DNA from: an uncultured Eubacteriales bacterium
GTDB lineage: Bacteria; Bacillota; Clostridia; Oscillospirales; Acutalibacteraceae
Assembly (NCBI GenBank): GCA_934667845.1
Contig: CAKUMQ010000035.1
Coordinates: 1-28,029 of the forward strand
Direction: 5' to 3'
Length of the DNA: 28,029 nt
In this document: positions 1-6,153 of the stretch, in pieces
How positions within the stretch are numbered: position 1 is the first letter of the stretch
Layout: each line of letters begins with the position of its first letter
Program-made: the position numbers and the translations under genes
Notes under the pieces: generated by a model
What the model saw: the letters and a program-made list of their open reading frames with translations, nothing else
Told to the model about the DNA's origin: nothing
The model's database searches: none

Positions 1-743
1 TCGCTGACCGGTACGCGCAGACACTGTGCCGTAAAAGCGGGGGAGTCGGCCTCGACGATCACGCCGTTTTCCACATGTCCCCAGATCTTCAGCGGCTCCT
101 GCTCGGATTTTTCCTCCTCACCGCCGATATAAGGGATCATGTTGTCCACCATTTCCGGCCAGCGGGCAAAGGTCTTTCCGGCACCGGAGATGGCCTGATA
201 GGTGCAGACGAGCACATCCTTGACGCCGAATTTGCGCAGCGGGAACAGCGCGGGGACATAGCTTTGCAGTGAGCAGTTGGACTTGACGGCGATAAAGCCG
301 CGCTTGGTGCCGAGACGCTGCCGCTGCGCCGGAATCACAGTGAGGTGGTCGGCGTTCAGCTCGGGGATGACCATCGGCACATCCGGCGTATGGCGGTTGG
401 CGCTGTTGTTGGAGATGACCGGGCACTCCGCCTTGGCATACGCCTCCTCAAGCGCCTTGATCTCCGCCTTGGGCATGTTGACCGCACAGAACACGAAATC
501 GACCTTGTCCGCGACCGCTTTTACGTCGGCGGCGTCTATGACCGGCATATCGCGCACGGATTCCGGCATGGGCTTGGTCATTGCCCAGCGGTCGCCGATC
601 GCCTCGGCGTAGGTTTTCCCTGCGGAGCGGGCGCTGGCAGCCAGCGCGGTAATGTGAAACCACGGATGATCGGCAAGCAGCGTGACAAAGCGCTGACCGA
701 CCATGCCGGTGCAGCCGATGATACCGACGGAGTAAGTTTTCAT
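1..743 (-). CDS. asd: Aspartate-semialdehyde dehydrogenase, N-terminal 247 residues (3' end outside window)
   Basis: This enzyme reduces beta-aspartyl phosphate to aspartate semialdehyde with NADPH in the cytoplasm, the branch point to lysine, threonine, methionine and diaminopimelate. The frame opens with an N-terminal Rossmann motif (VGIIGCTGMVGQ, residues 6-17). The catalytic cysteine lies in KSNCSLQ near residue 157, and AISGAGK follows. The last visible residues, RVPVS, match the start of the conserved RVPV-x-x-GH segment, so the catalytic histidine lies beyond position 1. The KSNCSLQSY form resembles the archaeal/fungal-type Asd (about 360 residues) more than the E. coli type. The ATG at 743 follows AAGGATG about 11 bases upstream. 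A TTGACT-N17-TAGAAT promoter at 896-868 would give a leader of about 118 nt. ArgC has a similar fold but lacks this cysteine context. Confidence 0.93.
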   Translation of the reverse strand, partial: MKTYSVGIIGCTGMVGQRFVTLLADHPWFHITALAASARSAGKTYAEAIGDRWAMTKPMPESVRDMPVIDAADVKAVADKVDFVFCAVNMPKAEIKALEEAYAKAECPVISNNSANRHTPDVPMVIPELNADHLTVIPAQRQRLGTKRGFIAVKSNCSLQSYVPALFPLRKFGVKDVLVCTYQAISGAGKTFARWPEMVDNMIPYIGGEEEKSEQEPLKIWGHVENGVIVEADSPAFTAQCLRVPVS

Positions 744-795
744 GATAACTGACACATCCTTATGACGGAATTCCGGTCAAAAGCAAAAAATGCAG

Positions 796-824
796 TTGAA
801 AAGCCGGCGAAAGCAAGGTATAAT
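796..824 (+). promoter_or_regulatory. Sigma-A promoter for queA-tgt
   Basis: TTGAAA (796-801), a 17-base spacer and a perfect TATAAT (819-824) point right towards queA. The predicted start near 831 leaves a leader of about 130 nt before the ATG at 961. The -10 box sits inside a perfect inverted repeat. Confidence 0.7.
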
Positions 825-829
825 ACCTT
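815..829. promoter_or_regulatory. 15-bp inverted repeat centred on the queA -10 box, possible operator
   Basis: AAGGTAT and ATACCTT flank a single central A, giving a perfect 7-bp dyad that contains the whole TATAAT box. A repressor bound here would block RNA polymerase for queA. In the asd transcript the same sequence lies in the leader and could form a small hairpin. No regulator can be named. Confidence 0.4.
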
Positions 830-867
830 TTGTGCCGAAAAAGCACAGGAACACTTTCATTCTCTTT

Positions 868-896
868 ATTCTACCATCTGTCCGCGGTAAAGTCAA
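868..896 (-). promoter_or_regulatory. Sigma-A promoter for asd
   Basis: On the minus strand TTGACT (896-891), a 17-base spacer and TAGAAT (873-868) form a near-consensus promoter. Transcription would start near 861 and run left into asd. It lies downstream of the queA start site, so the two promoters face each other. Confidence 0.65.
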
Positions 897-960
897 TCGC
901 TATTCCGAAAAAACACGCGGCAGCTGCTTTCTACCACTGTATCACGGAAAGGGTGCAAAT

Positions 961-1995
961 ATGTCCATGAACCGTCAGGATTTTTTCTTTGATCTGCCGC
1001 CTGAGCTGATCGCCCAGGAACCGGCAGAACCGCGGGATGCCGCGCGGCTGCTCGTGCTGTCCCGCGAAACGGGAGCGATTGAGGATCGCCGCTTTTCCGA
1101 TATCACGGAATATCTGAAGCCGGGCGACTGCCTGATCCTCAACGACAGCCGCGTGCTGCCCGCGCGGCTGTACGGCCGCCGCAGGCCGACGGGCGGCGCA
1201 GTGGAGCTTCTGCTGCTGAACCAGCGGGAGCAGGATGTCTGGGAGGCGCTTGCCGGTCCCGGCCGCAAGGCCCGGCCGGGCGATATACTCGAATTCGGCG
1301 ACGGGCTGCTGACGGCAGAGGTGCTGTCTGTTCTCGAGGGCGGCAACCGCTTGGTGCGCTTCTCCTACGAGGGCAGCTTCTTTGCGCTGCTTGAAAAAAT
1401 CGGCGAAATGCCGCTGCCGCCCTATATCAAAAAGCGCCTTGCGGACAAGGAAAGCTACCAGACCGTGTATTCGCGCGAGCTCGGCTCTGCCGCTGCGCCG
1501 ACTGCGGGACTGCATTTTACGCAGGAGCTGCTTGCGCGTCTGCAGGAGCAGGGTGTACGCATCGGCTATGTGACGCTGCATGTCGGCCTCGGCACTTTTC
1601 GCCCCGTAAAGGTGGATGACATTACGGAACATAAAATGCACGCCGAGCACTATGAGCTGCCGGAAAAGACGGCGCAGCTCATCAACGAGACCCGCGCGGC
1701 GGGCGGACGGGTGATCGCGGTCGGCACGACAAGCTGCCGCACGCTTGAAAGCATCGGCGTCGGCGAGGACGGTCTGGTTCACCCGCAGGAGGGCTACACC
1801 GAGATCTTTATCTATCCCGGCTATACCTTCAAGCTGCTGGATGGGCTGATTACAAATTTCCATCTGCCGGAGAGCACACTGATCATGCTCGTGTCGGCAT
1901 TTGCGGGCTATACCCATACGATGGATGCCTACCGGCATGCCGTGGCGGAGCGCTACCGCTTTTTCAGCTTTGGCGATGCCATGCTGATTCAATAA
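961..1995 (+). CDS. queA: S-adenosylmethionine:tRNA ribosyltransferase-isomerase
   Basis: QueA transfers and isomerises the ribosyl moiety of S-adenosylmethionine onto 7-aminomethyl-7-deazaguanine in tRNA, making epoxyqueuosine. The product from 961 is 344 residues, matching the family (about 340-356). Family hallmarks are DLPPELIAQ near the N terminus, LNDSRVLPARL, the PTAGLHFT segment, HVGLGTFRPV, and GLITNFHLPEST near the C terminus. The frame is open back to 790, but ATG 961 is chosen because GGAAAGGG lies seven bases upstream and the family N terminus begins here; ATG 967 is an alternative. tgt follows after 22 bases, so the two consecutive queuosine steps are probably cotranscribed. Confidence 0.97.
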   Translation: MSMNRQDFFFDLPPELIAQEPAEPRDAARLLVLSRETGAIEDRRFSDITEYLKPGDCLILNDSRVLPARLYGRRRPTGGAVELLLLNQREQDVWEALAGPGRKARPGDILEFGDGLLTAEVLSVLEGGNRLVRFSYEGSFFALLEKIGEMPLPPYIKKRLADKESYQTVYSRELGSAAAPTAGLHFTQELLARLQEQGVRIGYVTLHVGLGTFRPVKVDDITEHKMHAEHYELPEKTAQLINETRAAGGRVIAVGTTSCRTLESIGVGEDGLVHPQEGYTEIFIYPGYTFKLLDGLITNFHLPESTLIMLVSAFAGYTHTMDAYRHAVAERYRFFSFGDAMLIQ

Positions 1996-2017
1996 CAACA
2001 CTGTAAAGGGAGATACC

Positions 2018-3145
2018 ATGACAGTTATCAAAACAGAGGGCCGGGCACGCCTGGGGCGTTTTGACACGCCGCACGGTACGGTGATGACACCGGCGTTTAT
2101 GAATGTGGCGACCTGCGGCGCGATCAAGGGCGCTGTGTCGGCATATGATCTGAAAGAGCTGAAATGTCAGGTGCAGCTCTGCAACACCTATCATCTGCAT
2201 CTGCGTCCCGGCGACGAAACGGTGAAAACGCTCGGCGGTCTGCACCGGTTTACAGGGTGGGACGGACCGATCCTGACCGACAGCGGCGGATTTCAGGTGT
2301 TTTCCCTTGCCAATCTGCGCAGGATCCGCGAGGAGGGTGTGGAATTTGCCTCCCACATTGACGGCAGACGGCTGTTTATCGGGCCGGAGGAGAGTATGCG
2401 TATTCAGTCGAATCTCGGATCGACCATTGCGATGGCGTTTGACGAGTGCGTGGAAAATCCGGCGGAATACAGCTATGCCAAGGCCTCCTGCGCCCGCACG
2501 ACCCGCTGGCTTGTGCGCTGCCGGGAGGAGATGCGGCGGCTCAACAGTCTGCCCGATACGATCAATCCCCGTCAGCTGCTGTTCGGTATCAATCAGGGCT
2601 GCACGTTTGACGATCTGCGCGTGGAGCACATGAAGCAGATCGCCGATCTGCAGCTGGACGGCTACGCGATCGGCGGTCTCGCCGTCGGCGAACCGGCAGA
2701 GGTGATGTACCATGTGATCGAGCAGGTCGAGCCGCATATGCCTGAAGACAAGCCGCGCTATTTGATGGGCGTCGGCACGCCGGAGAATATTATCGAGGGC
2801 GTATACCGCGGCGTGGATCTGTTTGACTGTGTGATGCCCGCCCGCAACGCCCGCCACGGCCATGTGTTCACCTGGGACGGCAGACGGAATGTGCTCAACA
2901 GCAAATATGCCACGGACGAGGAGCCGCTGGATCCGCAGTGCGACTGCCCGACCTGCCGCCGCCACAGCCGCGCCTATATCCATCATCTGTTCAAGGCGGG
3001 GGAGATGCTGGCGATGCGCCTCTGCGTGATGCACAATCTGTATTTTTACAACACGCTGGTCGAGCGGATCCGTGCGGCACTGGATGCCGGAACTTTTGAC
3101 GAATTTTACCGCACCTATACCGGCCGGCTGGACCGGCGGATCTGA
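2018..3145 (+). CDS. tgt: tRNA-guanine transglycosylase (queuine/preQ1 tRNA-ribosyltransferase)
   Basis: Tgt exchanges guanine-34 in GUN anticodons of tRNA Asp, Asn, His and Tyr for preQ1, the step before QueA. At 375 residues it is full length. Asp88 lies in TDSGGFQ. The nucleophile should be Asp270 in LFDCVMPARNARHG. The zinc site is Cys308, Cys310, Cys313 (CDCPTC) and His339. GGLAVGE (219-225) is the conserved substrate loop. The ATG follows AAAGGGAG. It lies directly after queA and before yajC, the same order as in Escherichia coli. Confidence 0.98.
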   Translation: MTVIKTEGRARLGRFDTPHGTVMTPAFMNVATCGAIKGAVSAYDLKELKCQVQLCNTYHLHLRPGDETVKTLGGLHRFTGWDGPILTDSGGFQVFSLANLRRIREEGVEFASHIDGRRLFIGPEESMRIQSNLGSTIAMAFDECVENPAEYSYAKASCARTTRWLVRCREEMRRLNSLPDTINPRQLLFGINQGCTFDDLRVEHMKQIADLQLDGYAIGGLAVGEPAEVMYHVIEQVEPHMPEDKPRYLMGVGTPENIIEGVYRGVDLFDCVMPARNARHGHVFTWDGRRNVLNSKYATDEEPLDPQCDCPTCRRHSRAYIHHLFKAGEMLAMRLCVMHNLYFYNTLVERIRAALDAGTFDEFYRTYTGRLDRRI

Positions 3146-3191
3146 AGCGGGAAAATTTCCTGTTTTTATTTGTAAATTTTTTATATCAGGG

Positions 3192-3220
3192 TTGCAATTC
3201 CTTTGCATACTCGGTATAAT
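3192..3220 (+). promoter_or_regulatory. Sigma-A promoter for yajC cluster
   Basis: TTGCAA (3192-3197), a 17-base spacer and a perfect TATAAT (3215-3220) lie just upstream of yajC. The predicted start is near 3227, giving a leader of only about 20 nt that holds the AGGAGG ribosome site. yajC can therefore be expressed independently of queA-tgt. Confidence 0.75.
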
Positions 3221-3246
3221 AGGTATATTCTATTAGGAGGTGTCCC

Positions 3247-3624
3247 ATGTTGAATTGGATGTTAATGGCAAATGAGGTATCGGGGGCTGCCGGTACACAG
3301 CAGGATGTTCCCTGGTGGTATCAGTATTCTACCCTGTTTATGCTGGTTATCGTGTTCGTGGTGATGTACTTCGTCATGATCCGCCCGCAGAACAAAAAGC
3401 GTAAAGAAGAGCAGAAAATGCGCAACAGTATCCGTGTCGGCGACGAGATCGTAACCATCGGCGGCATCTGCGGCCGCGTCGTCAACGTCAAGGAGGATAC
3501 GCTGATCATCGAGACCGGTGCCGACCGGAGCAAAATGTCCATCAAGAAATGGGCGCTTCAGGAGTGCCTGACGGTGCATGACAACACCGAAACCGATGAT
3601 GACGACGATGACGATGAGGATTGA
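3247..3624 (+). CDS. yajC: Sec translocase accessory subunit YajC
   Basis: YajC is a small inner-membrane protein associated with SecDF and the SecYEG translocase. A single transmembrane helix spans roughly residues 28-46 and ends in FVMIRPQNKKRK, the family signature with its positively charged stop. A cytoplasmic beta-rich domain follows (VGDEIVTIGGICGRV, then DTLIIE). AGGAGG lies directly upstream of the ATG. The C terminus is odd: it ends in a run of about ten acidic residues, beyond the usual domain. No secD or secF follows; instead three other membrane-protein genes do. Confidence 0.95.
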   Translation: MLNWMLMANEVSGAAGTQQDVPWWYQYSTLFMLVIVFVVMYFVMIRPQNKKRKEEQKMRNSIRVGDEIVTIGGICGRVVNVKEDTLIIETGADRSKMSIKKWALQECLTVHDNTETDDDDDDDED

Positions 3625-3665
3625 TCTCCGCCGCTTCGGTATGTGACAAGGTATAACACAGCCCC

Positions 3666-3711
3666 CCTCCGCATAGGATGGCCGTGTAGCCCGTTAGGCT
3701 AAGAGCGGAGG
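3666..3711 (+). promoter_or_regulatory. RBS-sequestering hairpin leader before the TIGR04086 gene
   Basis: CCTCCGC at 3666-3672 is exactly complementary to GCGGAGG at 3705-3711, which is the ribosome site of the gene starting at 3720. Inside lies a second helix, TAGCC (3687-3691) with GGCTA (3697-3701), closed by a five-base loop. The 14-base internal segment 3673-3686 is unpaired in this model. No poly-U tract follows, so the structure would act on translation rather than termination. It matches no riboswitch class that I recognise. Confidence 0.45.
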
Positions 3712-3719
3712 AGTGCGTT

Positions 3720-4115
3720 ATGCGAGCAAAACAAAACGATTCGTCCACGGCATACCGCTGGGTGCGGCCGTTACTGTGGGGGGCATTGGCGGGGGTAGTT
3801 GTCTGTCTGCTTTTGCTGCTGCTTATGGCGGCGGTCCTGGCGGCAGGGGATGTACCCAAGCCTGCAGTGACGCCTCTTGCGGTGTCGGCGGCTGTCGCCG
3901 GTGCGGCCGTGGGCGGTTTTGTATCGGCGCGCCTGCGCGGCGAAAACGGACTTGTCTGCGGTGCACTCTGCGGTCTGATCCTGTTTCTGGCAGTCATGGC
4001 GGCGGGCTTTTCGCTGCTCGGGCAGCTGCGCGGCGGCTTTGCGCTGTTAAAGCTGGGACTGATGCTGGCTGCGGGTGCGGTCGGCGGAATCTGCGGCGTG
4101 GGGCGCCGCCGGTAA
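3720..4115 (+). CDS. TIGR04086-type putative membrane protein
   Basis: A strongly hydrophobic 131-residue protein with about four membrane helices (near 14-41, 48-68, 76-98 and 105-125) separated by short basic loops and ending in GRRR. Length, hydrophobicity and its place directly downstream of yajC fit the Firmicutes family TIGR04086, whose function is unknown. GCGGAGGAG precedes the ATG. Another start seven bases upstream opens a different frame that encodes a cysteine- and arginine-rich non-membrane product; I reject it. In many Clostridia this family is, as I recall, followed by the SCIFF peptide genes; none is seen here. The family call rests on context and topology, not on a recognised motif. 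Confidence 0.75.
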   Translation: MRAKQNDSSTAYRWVRPLLWGALAGVVVCLLLLLLMAAVLAAGDVPKPAVTPLAVSAAVAGAAVGGFVSARLRGENGLVCGALCGLILFLAVMAAGFSLLGQLRGGFALLKLGLMLAAGAVGGICGVGRRR

Positions 4116-4123
4116 AAATGGGG

Positions 4124-4152
4124 GCATAACCTGTCCCGTGCGGACATACAGT
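4124..4152 (+). promoter_or_regulatory. Candidate sigma-E (mother-cell sporulation) promoter
   Basis: CATACAGT (4145-4152) matches all positions of the Bacillus sigma-E -10 consensus CATACANT. GCATAAC (4124-4130), 14 bases upstream, matches five of seven positions of the -35 consensus KMATATT. The predicted start near 4159 is just before the GGAGG of the next gene. No sigma-A promoter is evident in this gap. Confidence 0.4.
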
Positions 4153-4183
4153 GCAGTATACGATCCTTGGAGGTGCGTGTGCT

Positions 4184-4807
4184 GTGAACTGGTTGTCCCA
4201 TTCCGTCGACGGACAGGCGGAGAGCCGCCGTGTGCGGATCCCTTTTTCCCGCCTGGGCGGCGACTGCCTTTTGGCAGTCGGTATTTTCTGCGGTGTGCGG
4301 CTGTTTTGCGGCGTCGGGGCGGAGACCCGGACGGCACTGACGGCGATGCTGGCGACGGAGGGGGTTGCCCCTTCGTTTTCTGCGGCGATATCTGCGCTCG
4401 GCAGCGGGCTTTTGTTCCCGCTGCTGCTCTGTGTGACCGCGTTTCTGACCGGACTCTCCCCTTGCGGCGTTGTGGTGTCGTGGGTGCTGCCGGTGCTGTA
4501 CGGAGCTGCGGCGGGGCTGACGCTGGCGCAGCTGTATTCCGCGGGCTGGCACGGCATCTTCTGGGCGCTGCTCATCGTGCTGCCGCGCGTGCTGTGTATG
4601 CGCAGAGCGCTTGACGGCTGCTGCGGCGAGTGTCGGCGGATGTCACAGCTGTTTTTGGCGCAGCTGCGCCCCGCTTCCGCGCATTGCGGCGGATTGCAGC
4701 TGGAATTCCGTGCCTATTGCGCGCGGTTTCTGACGTCGGGCGTGTTTGCGCTGGCATCGGCGATATGGGATGTATTGATGAGAATGATCTGCAGCCGGTG
4801 GCTGTAG
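4184..4807 (+). CDS. Polytopic membrane protein, SpoIIM-like (tentative)
   Basis: A 207-residue membrane protein with helices near residues 27-44, 70-90, 95-115, 120-140 and 183-203. The pattern of helices 2-4 (LTGLSPCGVVVSWVLPVLYG, then GWHGIFWALLIVLPRVL) resembles SpoIIM (DUF95), which in Bacillus works with SpoIID and SpoIIP in engulfment. This is a topological resemblance only and the identity is unproven. GTG 4184 is chosen because GGAGG lies ten bases upstream; the frame is open back to a GTG at 4151 that has no ribosome site. A sigma-E-like promoter ends at 4152, consistent with a mother-cell role. It is rich in cysteine (about 11 residues). YesL follows after 39 bases. Confidence 0.6.
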   Translation: MNWLSHSVDGQAESRRVRIPFSRLGGDCLLAVGIFCGVRLFCGVGAETRTALTAMLATEGVAPSFSAAISALGSGLLFPLLLCVTAFLTGLSPCGVVVSWVLPVLYGAAAGLTLAQLYSAGWHGIFWALLIVLPRVLCMRRALDGCCGECRRMSQLFLAQLRPASAHCGGLQLEFRAYCARFLTSGVFALASAIWDVLMRMICSRWL

Positions 4808-4846
4808 CGTTGTTTCGGACGGTAAAAACATAAGGGAGGTCTATCG

Positions 4847-5821
4847 GTGGCCGGTTTTTTCGGATTATTTGATTATAACAAGGTCGGACCGGGCGTGGAC
4901 AAGAATGCTCCGAAAAAGCGGGGCTTTGTCGTCTTTTTTGAGATCTATTTCCGCAAGTTCTGGAAGCTGATCGAGGCTTCGCTCCTGGCGGCTTTGCTGA
5001 GTGTGCCGGTGCTGACCTCCGGTCTTGCCAATGCCGGTCTGACCTTTATCGGGCGGAATTTTGCCCGCCAGAAGCATGCGTTTATCTGGTCGGACTTTTG
5101 GGATACCGTGAAGAAAAACTGGAAGCAGGCACTCCCGGTCGGGATCATCAACACGGTCCTGCAGCTGATCATGGCGTATGCCCTGTATTTTTACTTCCCG
5201 CGCGCGGCGGAGGGGCAGGAGCTGACCATTTGGCAGTACATTCCGTTCTCCCTGATGGTGCTGATCAATGTCCTGTTTATCTTCATGCAGTATTATCAGT
5301 ACATGCTGCTGATCACGTTCAAATTTTCTCTCCGGCAGCTGTATCGCAACAGCTTTATCTTTGCTATGGCGGGGATCAAGCAGAATCTGCTGATCGCCCT
5401 GTCCATGCTGCTGGTCTATGCGCTGCTGTTCCTGATCGCGCTGATCGGACAGATCGGCATTGTGATCGCGGTATTTCTGCTGATCACCGTTGTCCCCGGA
5501 TTCCGCACGCTGCTGATCCAGTATACCATTTTCCCGCTGATCCAAAAGCATATCATCGACCCGTATTATGCCGAGCATCCGCATGAGGATATGCAGCAGC
5601 GGCATGATCTGGCGCTTGACCCGAGCGAGGAGGAAAAGGCGGCACAGGAAACCGACGAAGATGAGGTCATCTTCAAGGATATGGGGCGTACCGTGCAGGA
5701 GGAGCCGGAAAAAGAGGAATCCTCCAAGCGGAAGATTCCGAAGCAGTATTCCGAGGATCAGCTCCGCCGCGGCAAACGGATCACCCGTCAGCCGCAGGAT
5801 GACGATGACGATACCATCTGA
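4847..5821 (+). CDS. YesL/DUF624 family membrane protein
   Basis: A 324-residue polytopic membrane protein. The N terminus GLFDYNKVGPGV followed by KNAPKKRGFVVFFEIYFRKFWKLI is typical of the YesL/DUF624 family, which has no settled function. Five or six helices follow (near 40-65, 98-118, 130-155, 180-225). Residues 240-324 form a charged cytoplasmic tail rich in Glu and Lys that ends in a run of aspartates. GTG 4847 follows GGGAGG at eight bases. It is the last gene of the yajC cluster, directly before a strong terminator. YesL homologues often sit in carbohydrate loci, but nothing here supports that. Confidence 0.8.
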   Translation: MAGFFGLFDYNKVGPGVDKNAPKKRGFVVFFEIYFRKFWKLIEASLLAALLSVPVLTSGLANAGLTFIGRNFARQKHAFIWSDFWDTVKKNWKQALPVGIINTVLQLIMAYALYFYFPRAAEGQELTIWQYIPFSLMVLINVLFIFMQYYQYMLLITFKFSLRQLYRNSFIFAMAGIKQNLLIALSMLLVYALLFLIALIGQIGIVIAVFLLITVVPGFRTLLIQYTIFPLIQKHIIDPYYAEHPHEDMQQRHDLALDPSEEEKAAQETDEDEVIFKDMGRTVQEEPEKEESSKRKIPKQYSEDQLRRGKRITRQPQDDDDDTI

Positions 5822-5842
5822 TGGCTGTTTCGGCAGCTAAAA

Positions 5843-5877
5843 GGTCGGATCCCGTTTTGCGGGATCCGACCTTTTTT
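5843..5877 (+). terminator. Rho-independent terminator of the yajC cluster
   Basis: A perfect 12-bp stem (GGTCGGATCCCG at 5843-5854 with its complement at 5860-5871) encloses a TTTTG loop and is followed by six T residues. AA/TT flanks extend the stem. On the minus strand a four-T tract follows, so it may work weakly in both directions. Confidence 0.93.
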
Positions 5878-6060
5878 ATCAAAAATTATCGTTCGGGATA
5901 ATCCAGCGTCCGCGGCAGACTGAGCAGATAATCGGCGGAGATAGAAAAAACGGACGGGCAGCACATTATCTGCGAGTCTTTCCTATACAACGAAAATGAT
6001 TTTTCAACGTAAAAATTCAATTTTTTGACAAGTCCTTTTGCAACAGAAATGTTTCACCTG
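5878..6060. other. Gap between terminator and lipoprotein promoter; possible gene remnant on minus strand
   Basis: No convincing gene is present. A minus-strand frame is open from 6053 to a TAA at 5888-5886, just before the terminator hairpin. It encodes about 55 residues ending in SLPRTLDYPER. Its only ATG is at 5966 with a poor ribosome site. The 3' part has codon use like the surrounding genes, while the 5' part is AT-rich. It could be the decayed 3' end of a lost gene or chance. Confidence 0.3.
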
Positions 6061-6089
6061 TTGACAATATAGATTGTAACTTCTATACT
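6061..6089 (+). promoter_or_regulatory. Strong sigma-A promoter of the lipoprotein cluster
   Basis: A perfect TTGACA (6061-6066), a 17-base AT-rich spacer and TATACT (6084-6089) give a near-consensus promoter. The predicted start is near 6096, so the transcript would begin a few bases before the palindrome at 6100. Confidence 0.85.
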
Positions 6090-6099
6090 TATCTTAAGC

Positions 6100-6115
6100 G
6101 AGGGATATATCCCTC
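6100..6115. promoter_or_regulatory. 16-bp perfect palindrome at the transcript 5' end
   Basis: GAGGGATATATCCCTC is self-complementary over 16 bases and lies about ten bases after the -10 box. It could be an operator overlapping the start site, or a 5' hairpin that protects the mRNA. Confidence 0.45.
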
Positions 6116-6153
6116 AAAACAAAGGTTATAAAAAAGTAAAGGGAGAGAGACAA

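Noticed and set aside
744..861. Lysine riboswitch in the asd leader
   Set aside because: The predicted leader of about 118 nt is shorter than a lysine riboswitch and shows none of its conserved helices; only small local hairpins are visible.
790..960. N-terminal extension of queA
   Set aside because: No QueA family similarity, overlaps the promoter and has no ribosome site; the family N terminus begins at 961.
831..960. preQ1 riboswitch in the queA leader
   Set aside because: I see no C-rich pseudoknot core or A-rich tail pairing to the ribosome site as in preQ1-I, nor the larger preQ1-II layout.
3147..3172. Terminator after tgt
   Set aside because: A weak A/T-rich hairpin of about five pairs including a wobble is followed by TTTTTATTT; too weak to call, although partial termination before the yajC promoter is possible.
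3713..4129. Frame starting seven bases before the TIGR04086 gene
   Set aside because: Its product is Cys/Arg/Gly-rich without membrane helices; the +1 frame from 3720 has the ribosome site and a coherent membrane protein.
6025..6053. Second promoter before the lipoprotein operon
   Set aside because: A perfect TTGACA at 6025-6030 has no acceptable -10 box at 16-18 bases (AATGTT at 17).
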